Assembly (NCBI GenBank): GCA_030426665.1
Contig: JAUHYD010000003.1
Span: 124,001 to 188,000 of the forward strand
DNA: 64,000 bases
Direction: 5' to 3'
Source: Bacteroidia bacterium
GTDB taxonomy: Bacteria > Bacteroidota > Bacteroidia > Chitinophagales > Chitinophagaceae
Shown: piece after piece, positions 45,600 through 55,902 of the stretch
How the letters are laid out: the number at the start of each line of letters is the position of its first letter
Position numbering within the stretch: the first letter of the stretch is position 1
Notes under the pieces: model-generated
Told to the model about the DNA's origin: nothing
What the model saw: only the letters and a program-made list of their open reading frames with translations
The model's database searches: none
Program-made: the position numbers and the translations under genes

Positions 45600-45905
45600 A
45601 TGCCGGTAAATTCAACATATTATCTGTTTTTAAGCCTCCTGCTTTTCTCAATCGGGATTATGGGAACGTTGATGAGGCGCAATGCGATAATCATATTCAT
45701 GTGTATTGAGCTGATGCTTAATGCCGTGAATTTGTTGCTGGTCGCATTTTCGAAAATGTATGCAGATGTCGATGCTCAGTTGTTTGTATTTTTCATCATG
45801 GTGGTTGCTGCAGCAGAAGTTGCTGTCGGTCTTGCCATCATAGTAATGATGTATCGTAAAGTACACTCAGTCGACATTAATATTTTAAATAGATTAAAAC
45901 ACTAA
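45600..45905 (+). CDS. nuoK: NADH-quinone oxidoreductase subunit K
   Basis: 101 residues, three membrane helices, with the buried Glu-bearing segments [16 protein letters not shown] and [15 protein letters not shown] that take part in proton transfer. Confidence 0.96.
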   Translation: MPVNSTYYLFLSLLLFSIGIMGTLMRRNAIIIFMCIELMLNAVNLLLVAFSKMYADVDAQLFVFFIMVVAAAEVAVGLAIIVMMYRKVHSVDINILNRLKH

Positions 45906-45932
45906 AGTTGCCACCCTGGTGGGATAAGCGTT

Positions 45933-47822
45933 ATGGCTAACCTTGTTTATTTAGTACCATTGTTTCCGTTAATAGGCTTCCTTATAAACGGACTGTTCTG
46001 GAAGAGAATGCCGAAAGCCCTCGGGGGTATTATCGGTACTGTCGCAATTCTTGCGTCCTTCATTGTTTCATTGGGCATATTCTTCGAAGTAAAGAGCGAA
46101 GCATTCCACGGTCCGGTTATTGTAACGCTGTTTGATTTTATCAACTCAGGCACGCTGCAGGTTCCTTTTGCCTTTCAGGTAGATGCGCTTTCCTCGTTGT
46201 TCCTACTAATAATTACAGGTGTGGGCTTCCTGATACATGTATACTCTACGTCCTACATGTCACACGACGAAGGCATGGTTAAGTACTTTGCCTACCTCAA
46301 TCTTTTTGTTTTCTCAATGTTGTTGCTGGTACTTGGTGCCAACTACCTGATTATGTTTATCGGCTGGGAAGGAGTAGGACTATGCTCTTACCTCTTAATC
46401 GGATTCTGGTTCAAGAACAGGGAATTTACCAATGCCGCTAAGAAAGCATTTGTGATGAACCGTATTGGTGACCTTGGATTCCTGGTTGGTATGCTATTAG
46501 TATTATTCAACTTTGGTACGCTGTCGTATATGGACTTCTTTGGCAAGATAAATGATGCGTCTACAGTTGTTCCGTCATCCATATATAATTGGATTGCCCT
46601 GTGCTTCTTTATTGGTGCGACAGGTAAGAGTGCACAGTTACCTCTTTATACCTGGCTACCGGATGCCATGGCCGGTCCTACTCCTGTATCGGCATTGATA
46701 CATGCTGCCACCATGGTTACCGCAGGTATCTATATGATTGCCCGTAGTGGTGCGCTTTACAACCTTACTCCCGAAGTACTCCATGTGATAGGTATTGTCG
46801 GGTTGGCAACAGCTACTCTTGCCGCTACAATTGCCATATTTCAATACGATATTAAGAAAGTACTTGCCTACTCTACCGTCAGCCAATTGGGCTTTATGTT
46901 TCTGGCATTGGGTGTAGGTGCATATACCACAGCGGTATTCCACGTGATGACACACGCATTTTTTAAAGCCTTGTTGTTCCTTGGCTCAGGCAGCGTTATT
47001 CATGCCATGGGTGGCGAGCAAGATATCCGCAAAATGGGTGGTCTCGGCAAGCACATGCGCGTAACTCAAGCAACATTCCTTATTGGTTGCCTCGCTATAT
47101 CTGGTATTCCCGGCCTTTCAGGGTTCTTCTCAAAAGACGAGATTCTTGCAAGCGTATTTGGGCATAGCACTATTATGTATGCGCTTGGCATTGTTGCAGC
47201 AATGATGACTGCTTTCTATATGTTCCGCCTGTACTTCCTTACCTTCAATGGTAGCTTCAGAGGTACAGAAGAACAAAAAAGCCATCTGCACGAAAGCCCG
47301 GCGGCAGTTACAATACCGCTTATAGTATTGGCTATTCTTTCTATTGTGGGTGGCTATGTAGGTCTGCCGGCGGTGATGAGCGAGCACAATGTATTGGCCT
47401 CCTATCTGAGCCCGGTAATTACTAACCTCGGTGAACACCATTTAGACCATAGTACAGAATGGATGTTGATGGGCTTGTCGGTAGCAGCTGCGGTAATAAT
47501 GATAATATTCGCCTGGTCTCTAAACCGCAAACCAAACTTTGCGGAAAACAAAGGATTGGCAAAAGTGTTGGAAAATAAGTGGTATGTAGATGAGATTTAT
47601 GATGCTTTGATTGTAAAGCCTATCGACGCACTTTCCGGTGTACTGGACAAGTTTGTAGACCGACGGGGCATTGACGGAATTGTAAATGGTGTAGGTAAAA
47701 CTGTAAGATGGGGTGGCGACCGACTGAGGCTGTTACAAACAGGACAGGTAGGGTTTTACATTTTTATTATGGTATTGGGTATTGTGGTATTGTTCACAAT
47801 CAGTTTTTTTTGGGTAAAATAA
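45933..47822 (+). CDS. nuoL: NADH-quinone oxidoreductase subunit L
   Basis: 629 residues, about 16 membrane helices. GWEGVGLCSYLLIGFWF with the key Glu, and YTWLPDAMAGPTPVSALIHAATMVTAGIY with its Lys/His channel residues downstream identify the antiporter-like proton-pumping subunit. It includes the long lateral helix near the C-terminus. It lies 27 bases after nuoK. Confidence 0.96.
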   Translation: MANLVYLVPLFPLIGFLINGLFWKRMPKALGGIIGTVAILASFIVSLGIFFEVKSEAFHGPVIVTLFDFINSGTLQVPFAFQVDALSSLFLLIITGVGFLIHVYSTSYMSHDEGMVKYFAYLNLFVFSMLLLVLGANYLIMFIGWEGVGLCSYLLIGFWFKNREFTNAAKKAFVMNRIGDLGFLVGMLLVLFNFGTLSYMDFFGKINDASTVVPSSIYNWIALCFFIGATGKSAQLPLYTWLPDAMAGPTPVSALIHAATMVTAGIYMIARSGALYNLTPEVLHVIGIVGLATATLAATIAIFQYDIKKVLAYSTVSQLGFMFLALGVGAYTTAVFHVMTHAFFKALLFLGSGSVIHAMGGEQDIRKMGGLGKHMRVTQATFLIGCLAISGIPGLSGFFSKDEILASVFGHSTIMYALGIVAAMMTAFYMFRLYFLTFNGSFRGTEEQKSHLHESPAAVTIPLIVLAILSIVGGYVGLPAVMSEHNVLASYLSPVITNLGEHHLDHSTEWMLMGLSVAAAVIMIIFAWSLNRKPNFAENKGLAKVLENKWYVDEIYDALIVKPIDALSGVLDKFVDRRGIDGIVNGVGKTVRWGGDRLRLLQTGQVGFYIFIMVLGIVVLFTISFFWVK

Positions 47823-47902
47823 AAACAGGCTAAAAATCACTAAACGGCTTCGGAGACAGCAACAGTATTTCGAACGTTTATTTTTACTTTTGAATTGACA
47901 GT

Positions 47903-49345
47903 ATGATTTTAATATTACTTATTCTCATTCCGCTGCTAACAGGCGTTCTTTCCTTTTCTATAAAAGGTGAAGGTGCAAAAATGCTTGCTCTAATCAGCTC
48001 GGTGGTTACGATGATTGTTTCTGCGTACGTAAGCGGAGCCAACTCCCCGGAACCGATTACCTATAGCCATGAGTGGATACCAATGCTGGGAACGCAGTTT
48101 AGCTTGCTGGCAGACGGTATGAGTTCTATGCTTTGCCTGCTAACCGGTATCGTAACAATGGTGGTGATGATCACCAACTTCAATAAGGAAGTAGAAAACC
48201 CCGGCTCATTTCATGGTTTTTTGTTACTGGCGCAGGCAGGTTTGATGGGCGTCTTTTTAGCGTCTGATGCGTTATTGTTTTATTTCTTTTGGGAGTTGGC
48301 GTTGATACCTGTTTACTTCCTTTGCTCTCGCTGGGGTGGCGAAAAGCGCATACCGGTTACATTCAAATTCTTTGTTTACACATTTGTAGGTAGTTTAATG
48401 CTGCTTGCGGCACTTATTTATCTTTCTCTGCAAACACAGGGCATCAACAGTTATGCCTGGGCCGACATCGTACGTGCCGGTTCATCTCTACCTCCTGCAC
48501 AGCAGCAAGGTCTGTTCTGGTTGGTGTTTATAGCGTTTGCTATCAAAATGCCGATATTCCCGTTCCACACATGGCAACCGGATACTTATGAGCAGTCACC
48601 TACCCCGGTTACTATCATCCTAAGTGCGCTGATGGTAAAAATGGGACTTTATGCTGTACTTCGCTGGTTGCTGCCGGTTCTGCCATCAGGTGTTGAATAC
48701 TGGTCTGATACGGTAATTCTTCTTTCTGTTATCGGAATTGTATACACATCTCTTATAGCAATTAAGCAAACTGACATCAAACGGTTGATAGCTTATTCAT
48801 CTATTGCCCATATGGGGCTTATGTGTGCTGTGGCATTTACAAATACAAACATTGGTATGCATGGTATTATGGTACAAATGTTTAACCATGGTATCAACAT
48901 TACCGGGATGTGGCTGATAGTAAGTATGATTGAAAACCGCTGGGGTACCAGAGACATGACAAAGCTTGGTGGCATTGCTACTGCTGCGCCTGCAATGGCG
49001 ATAATGTTGGTAATTATTTCTCTTGCAAACATTGCCCTACCGCTTACCAATGGTTTTGTAGGTGAGTTTATGTTGTTTAACGGCTTATTCCGTGGCGATA
49101 GCGCACAACATATAATGACGATGGTGGTAGCAGGTCTTGGTATCATATTGGGTGCAGTCTATACCCTTAATATGATTCAGAAAACGGCTTATGGCGAAGT
49201 GGTGGAAATGAAAATAACAAAAGACCTGACAATAAATGAATATGCAGGTCTGGCAATAATTATCAGCCTGATAATTTTCCTTGGTGTTTATCCAAAACCT
49301 TTATTGGACCTTACATCAGAAATTGCAGGTATGATAGTACACTAA
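47903..49345 (+). CDS. nuoM: NADH-quinone oxidoreductase subunit M
   Basis: 480 residues, about 14 membrane helices. FFWELALIPVYFLCSRWGG and FPFHTWQPDTYEQSPTPVTIILSALMVKMGLY are the family motifs with the channel Glu and Lys. Second antiporter-like proton pump. It lies 80 bases after nuoL. Confidence 0.96.
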   Translation: MILILLILIPLLTGVLSFSIKGEGAKMLALISSVVTMIVSAYVSGANSPEPITYSHEWIPMLGTQFSLLADGMSSMLCLLTGIVTMVVMITNFNKEVENPGSFHGFLLLAQAGLMGVFLASDALLFYFFWELALIPVYFLCSRWGGEKRIPVTFKFFVYTFVGSLMLLAALIYLSLQTQGINSYAWADIVRAGSSLPPAQQQGLFWLVFIAFAIKMPIFPFHTWQPDTYEQSPTPVTIILSALMVKMGLYAVLRWLLPVLPSGVEYWSDTVILLSVIGIVYTSLIAIKQTDIKRLIAYSSIAHMGLMCAVAFTNTNIGMHGIMVQMFNHGINITGMWLIVSMIENRWGTRDMTKLGGIATAAPAMAIMLVIISLANIALPLTNGFVGEFMLFNGLFRGDSAQHIMTMVVAGLGIILGAVYTLNMIQKTAYGEVVEMKITKDLTINEYAGLAIIISLIIFLGVYPKPLLDLTSEIAGMIVH

Positions 49346-49402
49346 GACCTATTTTAAAAAATTGGTGTTAGTATTTTGAGTATTTACATTTGAATTTGAA
49401 AC

Positions 49403-50788
49403 ATGAAGGCAATTATTGCTACAACAGTTTTTGGTATCATAATGATGTTTGCCGGTCTGGTGGTAAACAACAAGAAAAGCGTAGCAGCTATTGCTGCCGT
49501 TCTTTTTGCGGTATTGTTGGGCGTAAATGTTTGGGACCTTGCAACTACTTCTCCCAACGTTACCGATAATCTATACTTCAATAAAATGCTGCGCATCGAG
49601 CATTATTCGGTTTGGTTTAATACACTTATGACCGGTTGCTCCCTGCTTTATGTATTGTTGCTATCAAAAGAAATCCAGAAAGTAGGTATGCATGTTGCTG
49701 AGTACTTTGCGCTTATCTTCTTCATACTATGCGGTTTGTACCTTTTGTCGAGCTACAATAACCTGCTTATGATGTTTATAGGCATAGAAATACTATCTAT
49801 TCCGCAGTATATTTTGGCCGGCTCAGACAAACGCAACCTAAAAAGTAGCGAAGCATCGCTTAAATACTTCCTGATGGGTGCATTCTCTACGGGCATTTTG
49901 CTAATGGGAATAACTTTGCTTTACGGAGCGGCTCGCAGCTTCGACATCATGCAGATTGCATCAATGCTGCACGCAGACTTTCTCAACCCGCTTGCGTTGG
50001 CGGGTATCATGTTTATTATGATAGCGTTTTCGTTTAAGGTTTCTGCAGCTCCTATGCACATGTGGACACCCGATGTGTATGACGGAGCACCTACTCCATT
50101 CACAGCATTTATGAGTACTGTCGTTAAGGCAGCTGCTTTCTTTGCATTCCTTAGGTTGTTTCAGGTATCATTTAACAGACTTAGCGAACACTGGACGATT
50201 ATTCTTGCTATCATTACGGCCGCAACGTTACTCGTCGGAAACATTACAGCTGTATTCCAGCAAAGCGTCAAAAGAATGCTCGCCTACTCGTCTATTGCAC
50301 AAGCCGGTTTCATGCTATTTGCTGTGTTGGCGGTCAATAAGTTTGCTTGGCAGGGCATTATCGTTTATGCCGTTGCTTACAGTGTGGCGACCATAGGTAT
50401 ATTCTCAGTGCTTGTAAAACTAAAGGACTATACCTACGATGGCTTTAACGGACTTGCCAAGAAAGAGCCATTGCTGGCATTCGCTGCATCTGTTTTCATA
50501 TTCTCTCTTGCTGGTATCCCACTTACAGGTGGCTTTATGGCAAAATACTATGTGCTGCTTGCAGTAGTTCAGCAAGGGCAGTTGATGTGGCTTGTGATAT
50601 TTGCTTTGCTGATGGCTGCGGTAAGTATATTTTACTACTTCAGAGTGATAATAGCAATGTATTTCAAACAAGGCACTCCGGAACTAAATTCAGAGATTTC
50701 AGGAACCGACAAAGTATTACTCCTGTTTACATGCGCTTTGGTTATTCTATTAGGCGTTGCTCCGCAGCTATTTCTTAACGGCATATAA
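49403..50788 (+). CDS. nuoN: NADH-quinone oxidoreductase subunit N
   Basis: 461 residues, about 13 membrane helices. LMMFIGIEILSIPQYIL and APMHMWTPDVYDGAPTPFTAFMSTVVKAAAF are the NuoN motifs. Last gene of the nuo operon, completing all 14 subunits in order A to N. Confidence 0.96.
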   Translation: MKAIIATTVFGIIMMFAGLVVNNKKSVAAIAAVLFAVLLGVNVWDLATTSPNVTDNLYFNKMLRIEHYSVWFNTLMTGCSLLYVLLLSKEIQKVGMHVAEYFALIFFILCGLYLLSSYNNLLMMFIGIEILSIPQYILAGSDKRNLKSSEASLKYFLMGAFSTGILLMGITLLYGAARSFDIMQIASMLHADFLNPLALAGIMFIMIAFSFKVSAAPMHMWTPDVYDGAPTPFTAFMSTVVKAAAFFAFLRLFQVSFNRLSEHWTIILAIITAATLLVGNITAVFQQSVKRMLAYSSIAQAGFMLFAVLAVNKFAWQGIIVYAVAYSVATIGIFSVLVKLKDYTYDGFNGLAKKEPLLAFAASVFIFSLAGIPLTGGFMAKYYVLLAVVQQGQLMWLVIFALLMAAVSIFYYFRVIIAMYFKQGTPELNSEISGTDKVLLLFTCALVILLGVAPQLFLNGI

Positions 50789-50864
50789 CTCAGAGGTAGT
50801 TTCAGAAACAATTGTACGATATTAAAACTAACGCCATCCCCAACCGCTTATAACTACATATCGT

Positions 50865-51374
50865 ATGGATCTGAAAAAATTTAAAAAAGTAGGTGCTAAG
50901 AAAAAGAAGTTGCTTGCCGGCTTTCTTGACCAGCTGAACGACCTTGTCCCTGAAGATATGCAGGAAATTGTAGTAGAAGCAGATGCCAGAGTGTGGCAGA
51001 AAACAGACTGCACTACCTGTGCCAACTGTTGCAAGAAAATGACTCCCACATTCACCACGAGAGATATAACCCGCATATCACGTCATCTGGGCATGACCGC
51101 CAAAGACTTTAAAGAAAAGTGGCTTAACAAAGAAGAAGATACCGGCGACTGGGTAAACAAATCGCAACCCTGCCAATTTCTGCAAGACAATAAGTGCTCC
51201 ATATACGATGTAAGACCTGCCGACTGTGCCGAATTTCCGCATCACAACAAAGTGCCGTTCGATATGTATAACGACACCTACAAGGCCAATATTGAATACT
51301 GCCCGGCAACCTACTCATTAGTTAACAAAGTAAGAAAGGAAGTCAGGAAGAAATACGTTTGGCCTGAAGATTAA
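50865..51374 (+). CDS. YkgJ-family cysteine cluster protein
   Basis: 169 residues. Eight cysteines follow the YkgJ plan: CTTCANCC, then QPCQFLQDNKCSIYDVRPADCAEFP, and a late CPAT. The family probably binds a metal, perhaps zinc or Fe-S, and its role is not established. It lies 76 bases after nuoN on the same strand and may be read from that transcript. The basic N-terminus (KKFKKVGAKKKK) could bind nucleic acid. Confidence 0.85.
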   Translation: MDLKKFKKVGAKKKKLLAGFLDQLNDLVPEDMQEIVVEADARVWQKTDCTTCANCCKKMTPTFTTRDITRISRHLGMTAKDFKEKWLNKEEDTGDWVNKSQPCQFLQDNKCSIYDVRPADCAEFPHHNKVPFDMYNDTYKANIEYCPATYSLVNKVRKEVRKKYVWPED

Positions 51375-51517
51375 AGACTACGTTCCGGACTTGCCGTTTT
51401 ACTACTTCCCAAAAGCCAACCGGGCGTCGGGGAGTCAACTCGATTATTTGATAATTAGATTCCAGTGTAGATAACAATTATTACTTATTGCCGTTATTAG
51501 TAAAACCGTCTATAACT

Positions 51518-53074
51518 ATGGCAGAAAGCTTTGGTATCATCTTGGATAGAATATCTGCAAAGTGCACCCTTTTTACACTCCTCCTGTTTTCGTTTTATGC
51601 CGGCATTGCTCAGCCCTATCATAAGCAGTTTGTGTCGGTAAGCGGCAGTAACAATCTGTCTAATGTCGTTTATGTGTCCGGTGATGATTCGGCTATCACT
51701 GTTGTTGGAGATAAGGGCATCATCAACTTCAACGCAAATACCGGGGCTATCACCGGCGCAAAAGCCATTGACACCTCTTCAGTAGGCTTTAGTATTGCAG
51801 GCGTATACGAACACGGAGACATGCTTTACATGGCGGGCATACGCGGGTTTTCGCAAGACACCACAATCGTCTTGAAGTATAACAAGAATTCGGGCGCTGT
51901 AATCTGGTACAAGAAAATACAATCACTCGCAGCCATAATCAGAGCAACGGCCATAACCGGAGATGATGCAGGGAACCTATACATGCTATGCGGAAGTAGG
52001 GTCTCCATAAGCGACAATCAAAATATGGCCATAATAAAACTCGACACCTCTGGTGCGCTGGTATGGGCAAAAGGGATAGGTGTCGATGCTATGGATGAGT
52101 ATCCGCAAAATATTCATTTTGCTGGTGACAGGGAGTTATACGTTACCGGCACGGGTTATCTGACTATGTATGGAAGACCCGTCACCATCAGACTAAACAG
52201 CAACGGCGCCATTCTGAATACGAATTCAATTGAAAGCAGCATTGGACCACGACTGGGTGGTGGCCAGTCGTGTATTGCTAATGGTAACATCTATCTGGTA
52301 GACAAGACTGTAGTGGGCCCATCAGACCCGGGACCTGTACTGGTGCGAGTATTAGATTCAAATTTGGCTACAAGGCATGAATTGATATATTCCGGCATGT
52401 CACCAAGCAGTATAACAACCAATGGTACATCCGTGCTCATTTCGGGACAGGCATTGGTGGCAAGTGCGCTGCCCGGCTTTCGGTCAGTAAGAATGGATAC
52501 TGCACTGAATGTAACGGGTGCTGCATACTTCAACAATATCCCAACGTCTTCTATTGCTGTTTCTGCTTACGGCTATATTAATGCCGCCGACGAGTCGATA
52601 CACTTCTTCAATAAAAGTGCAAACGACACGATAAATATCATTAAAACAGACGCTACCGAAAGAGTATACTGCAACGACACTACCTATAATCCATTCACTA
52701 CATCATTTAGCTATGCCGACTCTCCCTACCTGTATACCGAAAGTACATTGTCTATAAGCTTGAGTGATGTGGTCACAACAATATCAGACATGAACATTAT
52801 CTCCATTCACCGATGTCCTTTTCCTGCGGGCATTCCACAACTTCAACAAAGCAAGGACTTAGTGCTATACCCTAACCCTGCTACAACTAAAATTAATCTA
52901 CAAATACCCGATATTCAAAAGGCAGATGTAACCATTCAAAACATGCTTGGACAAACGGTGATGTCAACAAATAAGGTGATAGATATAGATGTCTCGGCAT
53001 TAGCAAATGGGTTTTATATGGTTCAGGTGTGGGTGAATGGCAATATACTCATTGGCAAGTTTTGTAAAATGTAA
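51518..53074 (+). CDS. Secreted T9SS protein with beta-propeller-like repeats
   Basis: 518 residues from ATG 51518; 51488 is an in-frame alternative. A signal-like hydrophobic segment (CTLFTLLLFSFYAGIA) is followed by repeated TG-D-A-GNLY-like strands (TGDDAGNLYMLCG, FAGDRELYVTGTG) suggestive of a propeller or SBBP-type repeat. The last ~75 residues are a type A sorting domain (LVLYPNPATTKINLQIP ... GNILIGKFCKM). Exported by the Type IX system. No enzyme motif is seen. It converges with the minus-strand envelope operon. Confidence 0.8.
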   Translation: MAESFGIILDRISAKCTLFTLLLFSFYAGIAQPYHKQFVSVSGSNNLSNVVYVSGDDSAITVVGDKGIINFNANTGAITGAKAIDTSSVGFSIAGVYEHGDMLYMAGIRGFSQDTTIVLKYNKNSGAVIWYKKIQSLAAIIRATAITGDDAGNLYMLCGSRVSISDNQNMAIIKLDTSGALVWAKGIGVDAMDEYPQNIHFAGDRELYVTGTGYLTMYGRPVTIRLNSNGAILNTNSIESSIGPRLGGGQSCIANGNIYLVDKTVVGPSDPGPVLVRVLDSNLATRHELIYSGMSPSSITTNGTSVLISGQALVASALPGFRSVRMDTALNVTGAAYFNNIPTSSIAVSAYGYINAADESIHFFNKSANDTINIIKTDATERVYCNDTTYNPFTTSFSYADSPYLYTESTLSISLSDVVTTISDMNIISIHRCPFPAGIPQLQQSKDLVLYPNPATTKINLQIPDIQKADVTIQNMLGQTVMSTNKVIDIDVSALANGFYMVQVWVNGNILIGKFCKM

Positions 53075-53164
53075 AAATGCTTATGTGCCTGTTTTCTTTC
53101 TGAGGTTATGAAGTAAAAAAGCAGAGTAAAAGTACTTATACATGTAAGTTCAACTGAAACCACG

Positions 53165-54592
53165 CTACCGATTAAACGGATACTCGTTTATCCAATGGAA
53201 GCCACGATTAATAAGCTGCAACTTACTTGTATCCCTGCGTAGTGTTACTTCAATCGTGTCTGCTTTAACATCACGGAACAACATGCTTTTAGGTTTGTCC
53301 GGGTTAACCCATTTACAAACTCCGGATATCATCATTACTTCTCCGCTAATTCTGTATGACATAGCACCCGACCCAAACCCATAAACCTTTCCTAGAGTAT
53401 CTGAATCATTCGGGCTTTTCGACTCAATGTTTATGTGACGCACCCAGCCCGTCATCGATCGCACTTGGCCACTACCGCCACTGCTTAGGACTACCATGTC
53501 CCATATTGTATCATCCGTTTTCGATAGTGGGACTACCGCTCCATTTCGGACAAACTGCTCCACCTTATACATTGTATACTTTGGCCGAGGTATCCCCGCT
53601 GCCAATATTGTACGCCCACTATAAGTAGCAGACCAAAAGTACAAGCCCATAATTAAAATCAACAACACCCTTACGGTATCCATTGCAAGACTCCAACGTC
53701 TCGTTGTAGAGTACTTCTCTCCCTTAAAAGCAAAAATAGGAATTAGCAAAAGCGGCATGGAACAAACAATGAATGCCTTAAAAGCCACTTGAGCTACCTG
53801 CCAACTTTTCTTGTGAAATACAGACGAAAAATCCTCCGGCAAAACCGTCCGGTTTAAGAGAAAGAAATTTAGAAACCGCTTACCATCTATGACAATGACG
53901 AAAACACACATCAAAAACAGATGCATGGAGAACAACTTCACGGGCACATCAAAACAGAAGTTTACCATCACAATCACGGAAGTAACAGAGGCTCCTATAC
54001 ATGCACCCAACAGCGTTGTTCGCCGAAACAAAAGAAAAACACCACCAATAGCTTCGAAAAAGCCAGTAAACAAAGTAAAAAACGGAGAGTAGCCGAAAAA
54101 TACCCATGCTAAACGCATAGGTGAAGACTCTCCATAGGGCTGCAACAAGTGGTTAGCATCCGGACTTTTAAACTGGCTTTCCGGCAATTTGCTAATACCA
54201 TAACCAATCAGATAGAAACAGAGATACCCACGAACAAGCACCTTCAACATATACAGCAGCTCATCGTAGTTGCGCTGTTGTCTATCAATCAGCGACCATA
54301 TAGTACTCCCCATCCCAGATACCAACAGGTAGGTGGCCACCTGGGCATAATCATAGCTGGTGTCACCACTACCCCCATCTATACGAACAACCTCCTGACT
54401 AAACTGTAAAACATGCCTCGCTACATAAATAACAACAGAATCAAAGTAGCCGGCAATAGCATTCCACGCATCAAGCTCATCCAGAAAATATAAAGGGAAG
54501 GGTATTATGTACAGCAGTATGTACAACAACACAAAACGCAACATTACTCGTTGTGCTACTCCCCAACTGCTGCCTGAATATATTGCTTCCAT
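53165..54592 (-). CDS. DoxX-like polytopic membrane protein with extracytoplasmic domain, paralogue 1
   Basis: 475 residues. About seven membrane helices in the first 340 residues, including the motif YGESSPMRLAWVFFGYSPFF and FFEAIGGVFLLFRRTTLLGA that are shared with the next gene and resemble DoxX-type membrane proteins. The last ~130 residues are soluble, ending GFHWINEYPFNR. It is the last gene of a seven-gene operon and has one membrane segment more than its paralogue (RVLLILIMGLYFW). Function unknown; no oxidoreductase cofactor site is visible. Confidence 0.75.
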   Translation of the reverse strand: MEAIYSGSSWGVAQRVMLRFVLLYILLYIIPFPLYFLDELDAWNAIAGYFDSVVIYVARHVLQFSQEVVRIDGGSGDTSYDYAQVATYLLVSGMGSTIWSLIDRQQRNYDELLYMLKVLVRGYLCFYLIGYGISKLPESQFKSPDANHLLQPYGESSPMRLAWVFFGYSPFFTLFTGFFEAIGGVFLLFRRTTLLGACIGASVTSVIVMVNFCFDVPVKLFSMHLFLMCVFVIVIDGKRFLNFFLLNRTVLPEDFSSVFHKKSWQVAQVAFKAFIVCSMPLLLIPIFAFKGEKYSTTRRWSLAMDTVRVLLILIMGLYFWSATYSGRTILAAGIPRPKYTMYKVEQFVRNGAVVPLSKTDDTIWDMVVLSSGGSGQVRSMTGWVRHINIESKSPNDSDTLGKVYGFGSGAMSYRISGEVMMISGVCKWVNPDKPKSMLFRDVKADTIEVTLRRDTSKLQLINRGFHWINEYPFNR

Positions 54593-54606
54593 ATAGTTAC
54601 GGCGTA

Positions 54607-55872
54607 TTAACGATTATATGGCACCTCATTTATCCAGTGGAAGCCTCTGCCAACAAGAAGGAACTTATCAGCACCCCATTGCCGCAGCGTTACGGCAAGT
54701 GTATCCCCTTTATAAACGCCGTTTAGTGTCAGTACACTATCCGCCATACTATAGTTCAACACATACTTTCTGGCAGTATCCCTGTACGAATACATGACCG
54801 CTGTCTTACTGATTGTATCAATTTCAAAGGCGCCGTACCTCCGCTTACCTGTCATATCGGCAATTGTGATATAGCCCTCATCCTCCAGCAATAACTTGCT
54901 CCACCGGGTAGAGTCCGTTGTTAATGGCGGGATGTTTTCGCCATTCCTTACAAAGCTTTGCACCTCATATACTCCGTATAGCGGAGAAAGGTCACTTTCT
55001 CCATATTCCCGGCTTTCGTATGTCAGCAATACAATCGGAAAAACCACACAAACAAAAATGAAAATACCCTTCAGCACTTTTCTGGTTATGAGCCATTTCT
55101 TCTTCCTGAATATCGGAGAAAAGTCTGCAGGAGGAATGGTTTTGTTGAGGAAGAAGAAAGCCAGCAACCGCTTTCCTTCTATCACCAAGAGAAAAATACA
55201 CATCAATAGCAAATGAGAAGAAAATATCTTTACAGGTACGTCGAAGCAAAAGTTAATCGCAACAACATTGGTAACTACCGTTGTTGCGATGCATGTACCC
55301 AACAGAGTCGTTCGACGGAACAGCAGCAGCAGCCCGCCCAACGTCTCAAAGAGTCCCATAAATATGCCAAACGCTGTAGAAAAACCTAAGAATGTCCAGG
55401 CCAATCCCATCGGCGACGACTCGCCATAAGGCTCCAGCAATCGCCACAAACCCGGCTCCGGAAACTGACCATGATTAAACTTTGAAAAACCATATACCGA
55501 CAAAAAGAAAGCCAGGTAGTAGCGTACCAGTACCGTTACCCAATACAGTGCCCTGTTATAGTTAGTCCGCTTCCGGTCGGCTACTGACCAAATGAGTGCA
55601 GCAAAAACGGACAACAAAAAATAGGTAAACGTAGATGCGTATGCATAGCTTGTATCTCCGCTTCCGTTAGCGACATATTTCAGGTCACCCTTCAAGGTCA
55701 GGATATCACTACCCACCCACCGTATAAGTGGCTCCGCAAAGCCACTGCCTATAGCTTCGCCCAACGTGTCTAAAACAGAAGATGCGAAATAGGCAATAAG
55801 GTATGCTGCGACAAACCGAAAAACAACTTTCTTAATAACACTCCATTGTTCAGACTGAGGGGCAATTTCCAT
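54607..55872 (-). CDS. DoxX-like polytopic membrane protein with extracytoplasmic domain, paralogue 2
   Basis: 421 residues. It shares YGESSPMGLAWTFLGFS, LFETLGGLLLLFRRTTLLGT, NFCFDVPVKIFS, and the C-terminal GFHWINEVPYNR with paralogue 1, so the two arose by duplication. About six membrane helices come first. The C-terminal domain begins near YEVQSFVRNGENIPPL, which matches the family's KVEQFVRNGAVVPL. The two are 14 bases apart. Confidence 0.75.
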   Translation of the reverse strand: MEIAPQSEQWSVIKKVVFRFVAAYLIAYFASSVLDTLGEAIGSGFAEPLIRWVGSDILTLKGDLKYVANGSGDTSYAYASTFTYFLLSVFAALIWSVADRKRTNYNRALYWVTVLVRYYLAFFLSVYGFSKFNHGQFPEPGLWRLLEPYGESSPMGLAWTFLGFSTAFGIFMGLFETLGGLLLLFRRTTLLGTCIATTVVTNVVAINFCFDVPVKIFSSHLLLMCIFLLVIEGKRLLAFFFLNKTIPPADFSPIFRKKKWLITRKVLKGIFIFVCVVFPIVLLTYESREYGESDLSPLYGVYEVQSFVRNGENIPPLTTDSTRWSKLLLEDEGYITIADMTGKRRYGAFEIDTISKTAVMYSYRDTARKYVLNYSMADSVLTLNGVYKGDTLAVTLRQWGADKFLLVGRGFHWINEVPYNR

Positions 55873-55902
55873 AAACGTGATATTTTACTAAAGATAATGA
55901 AT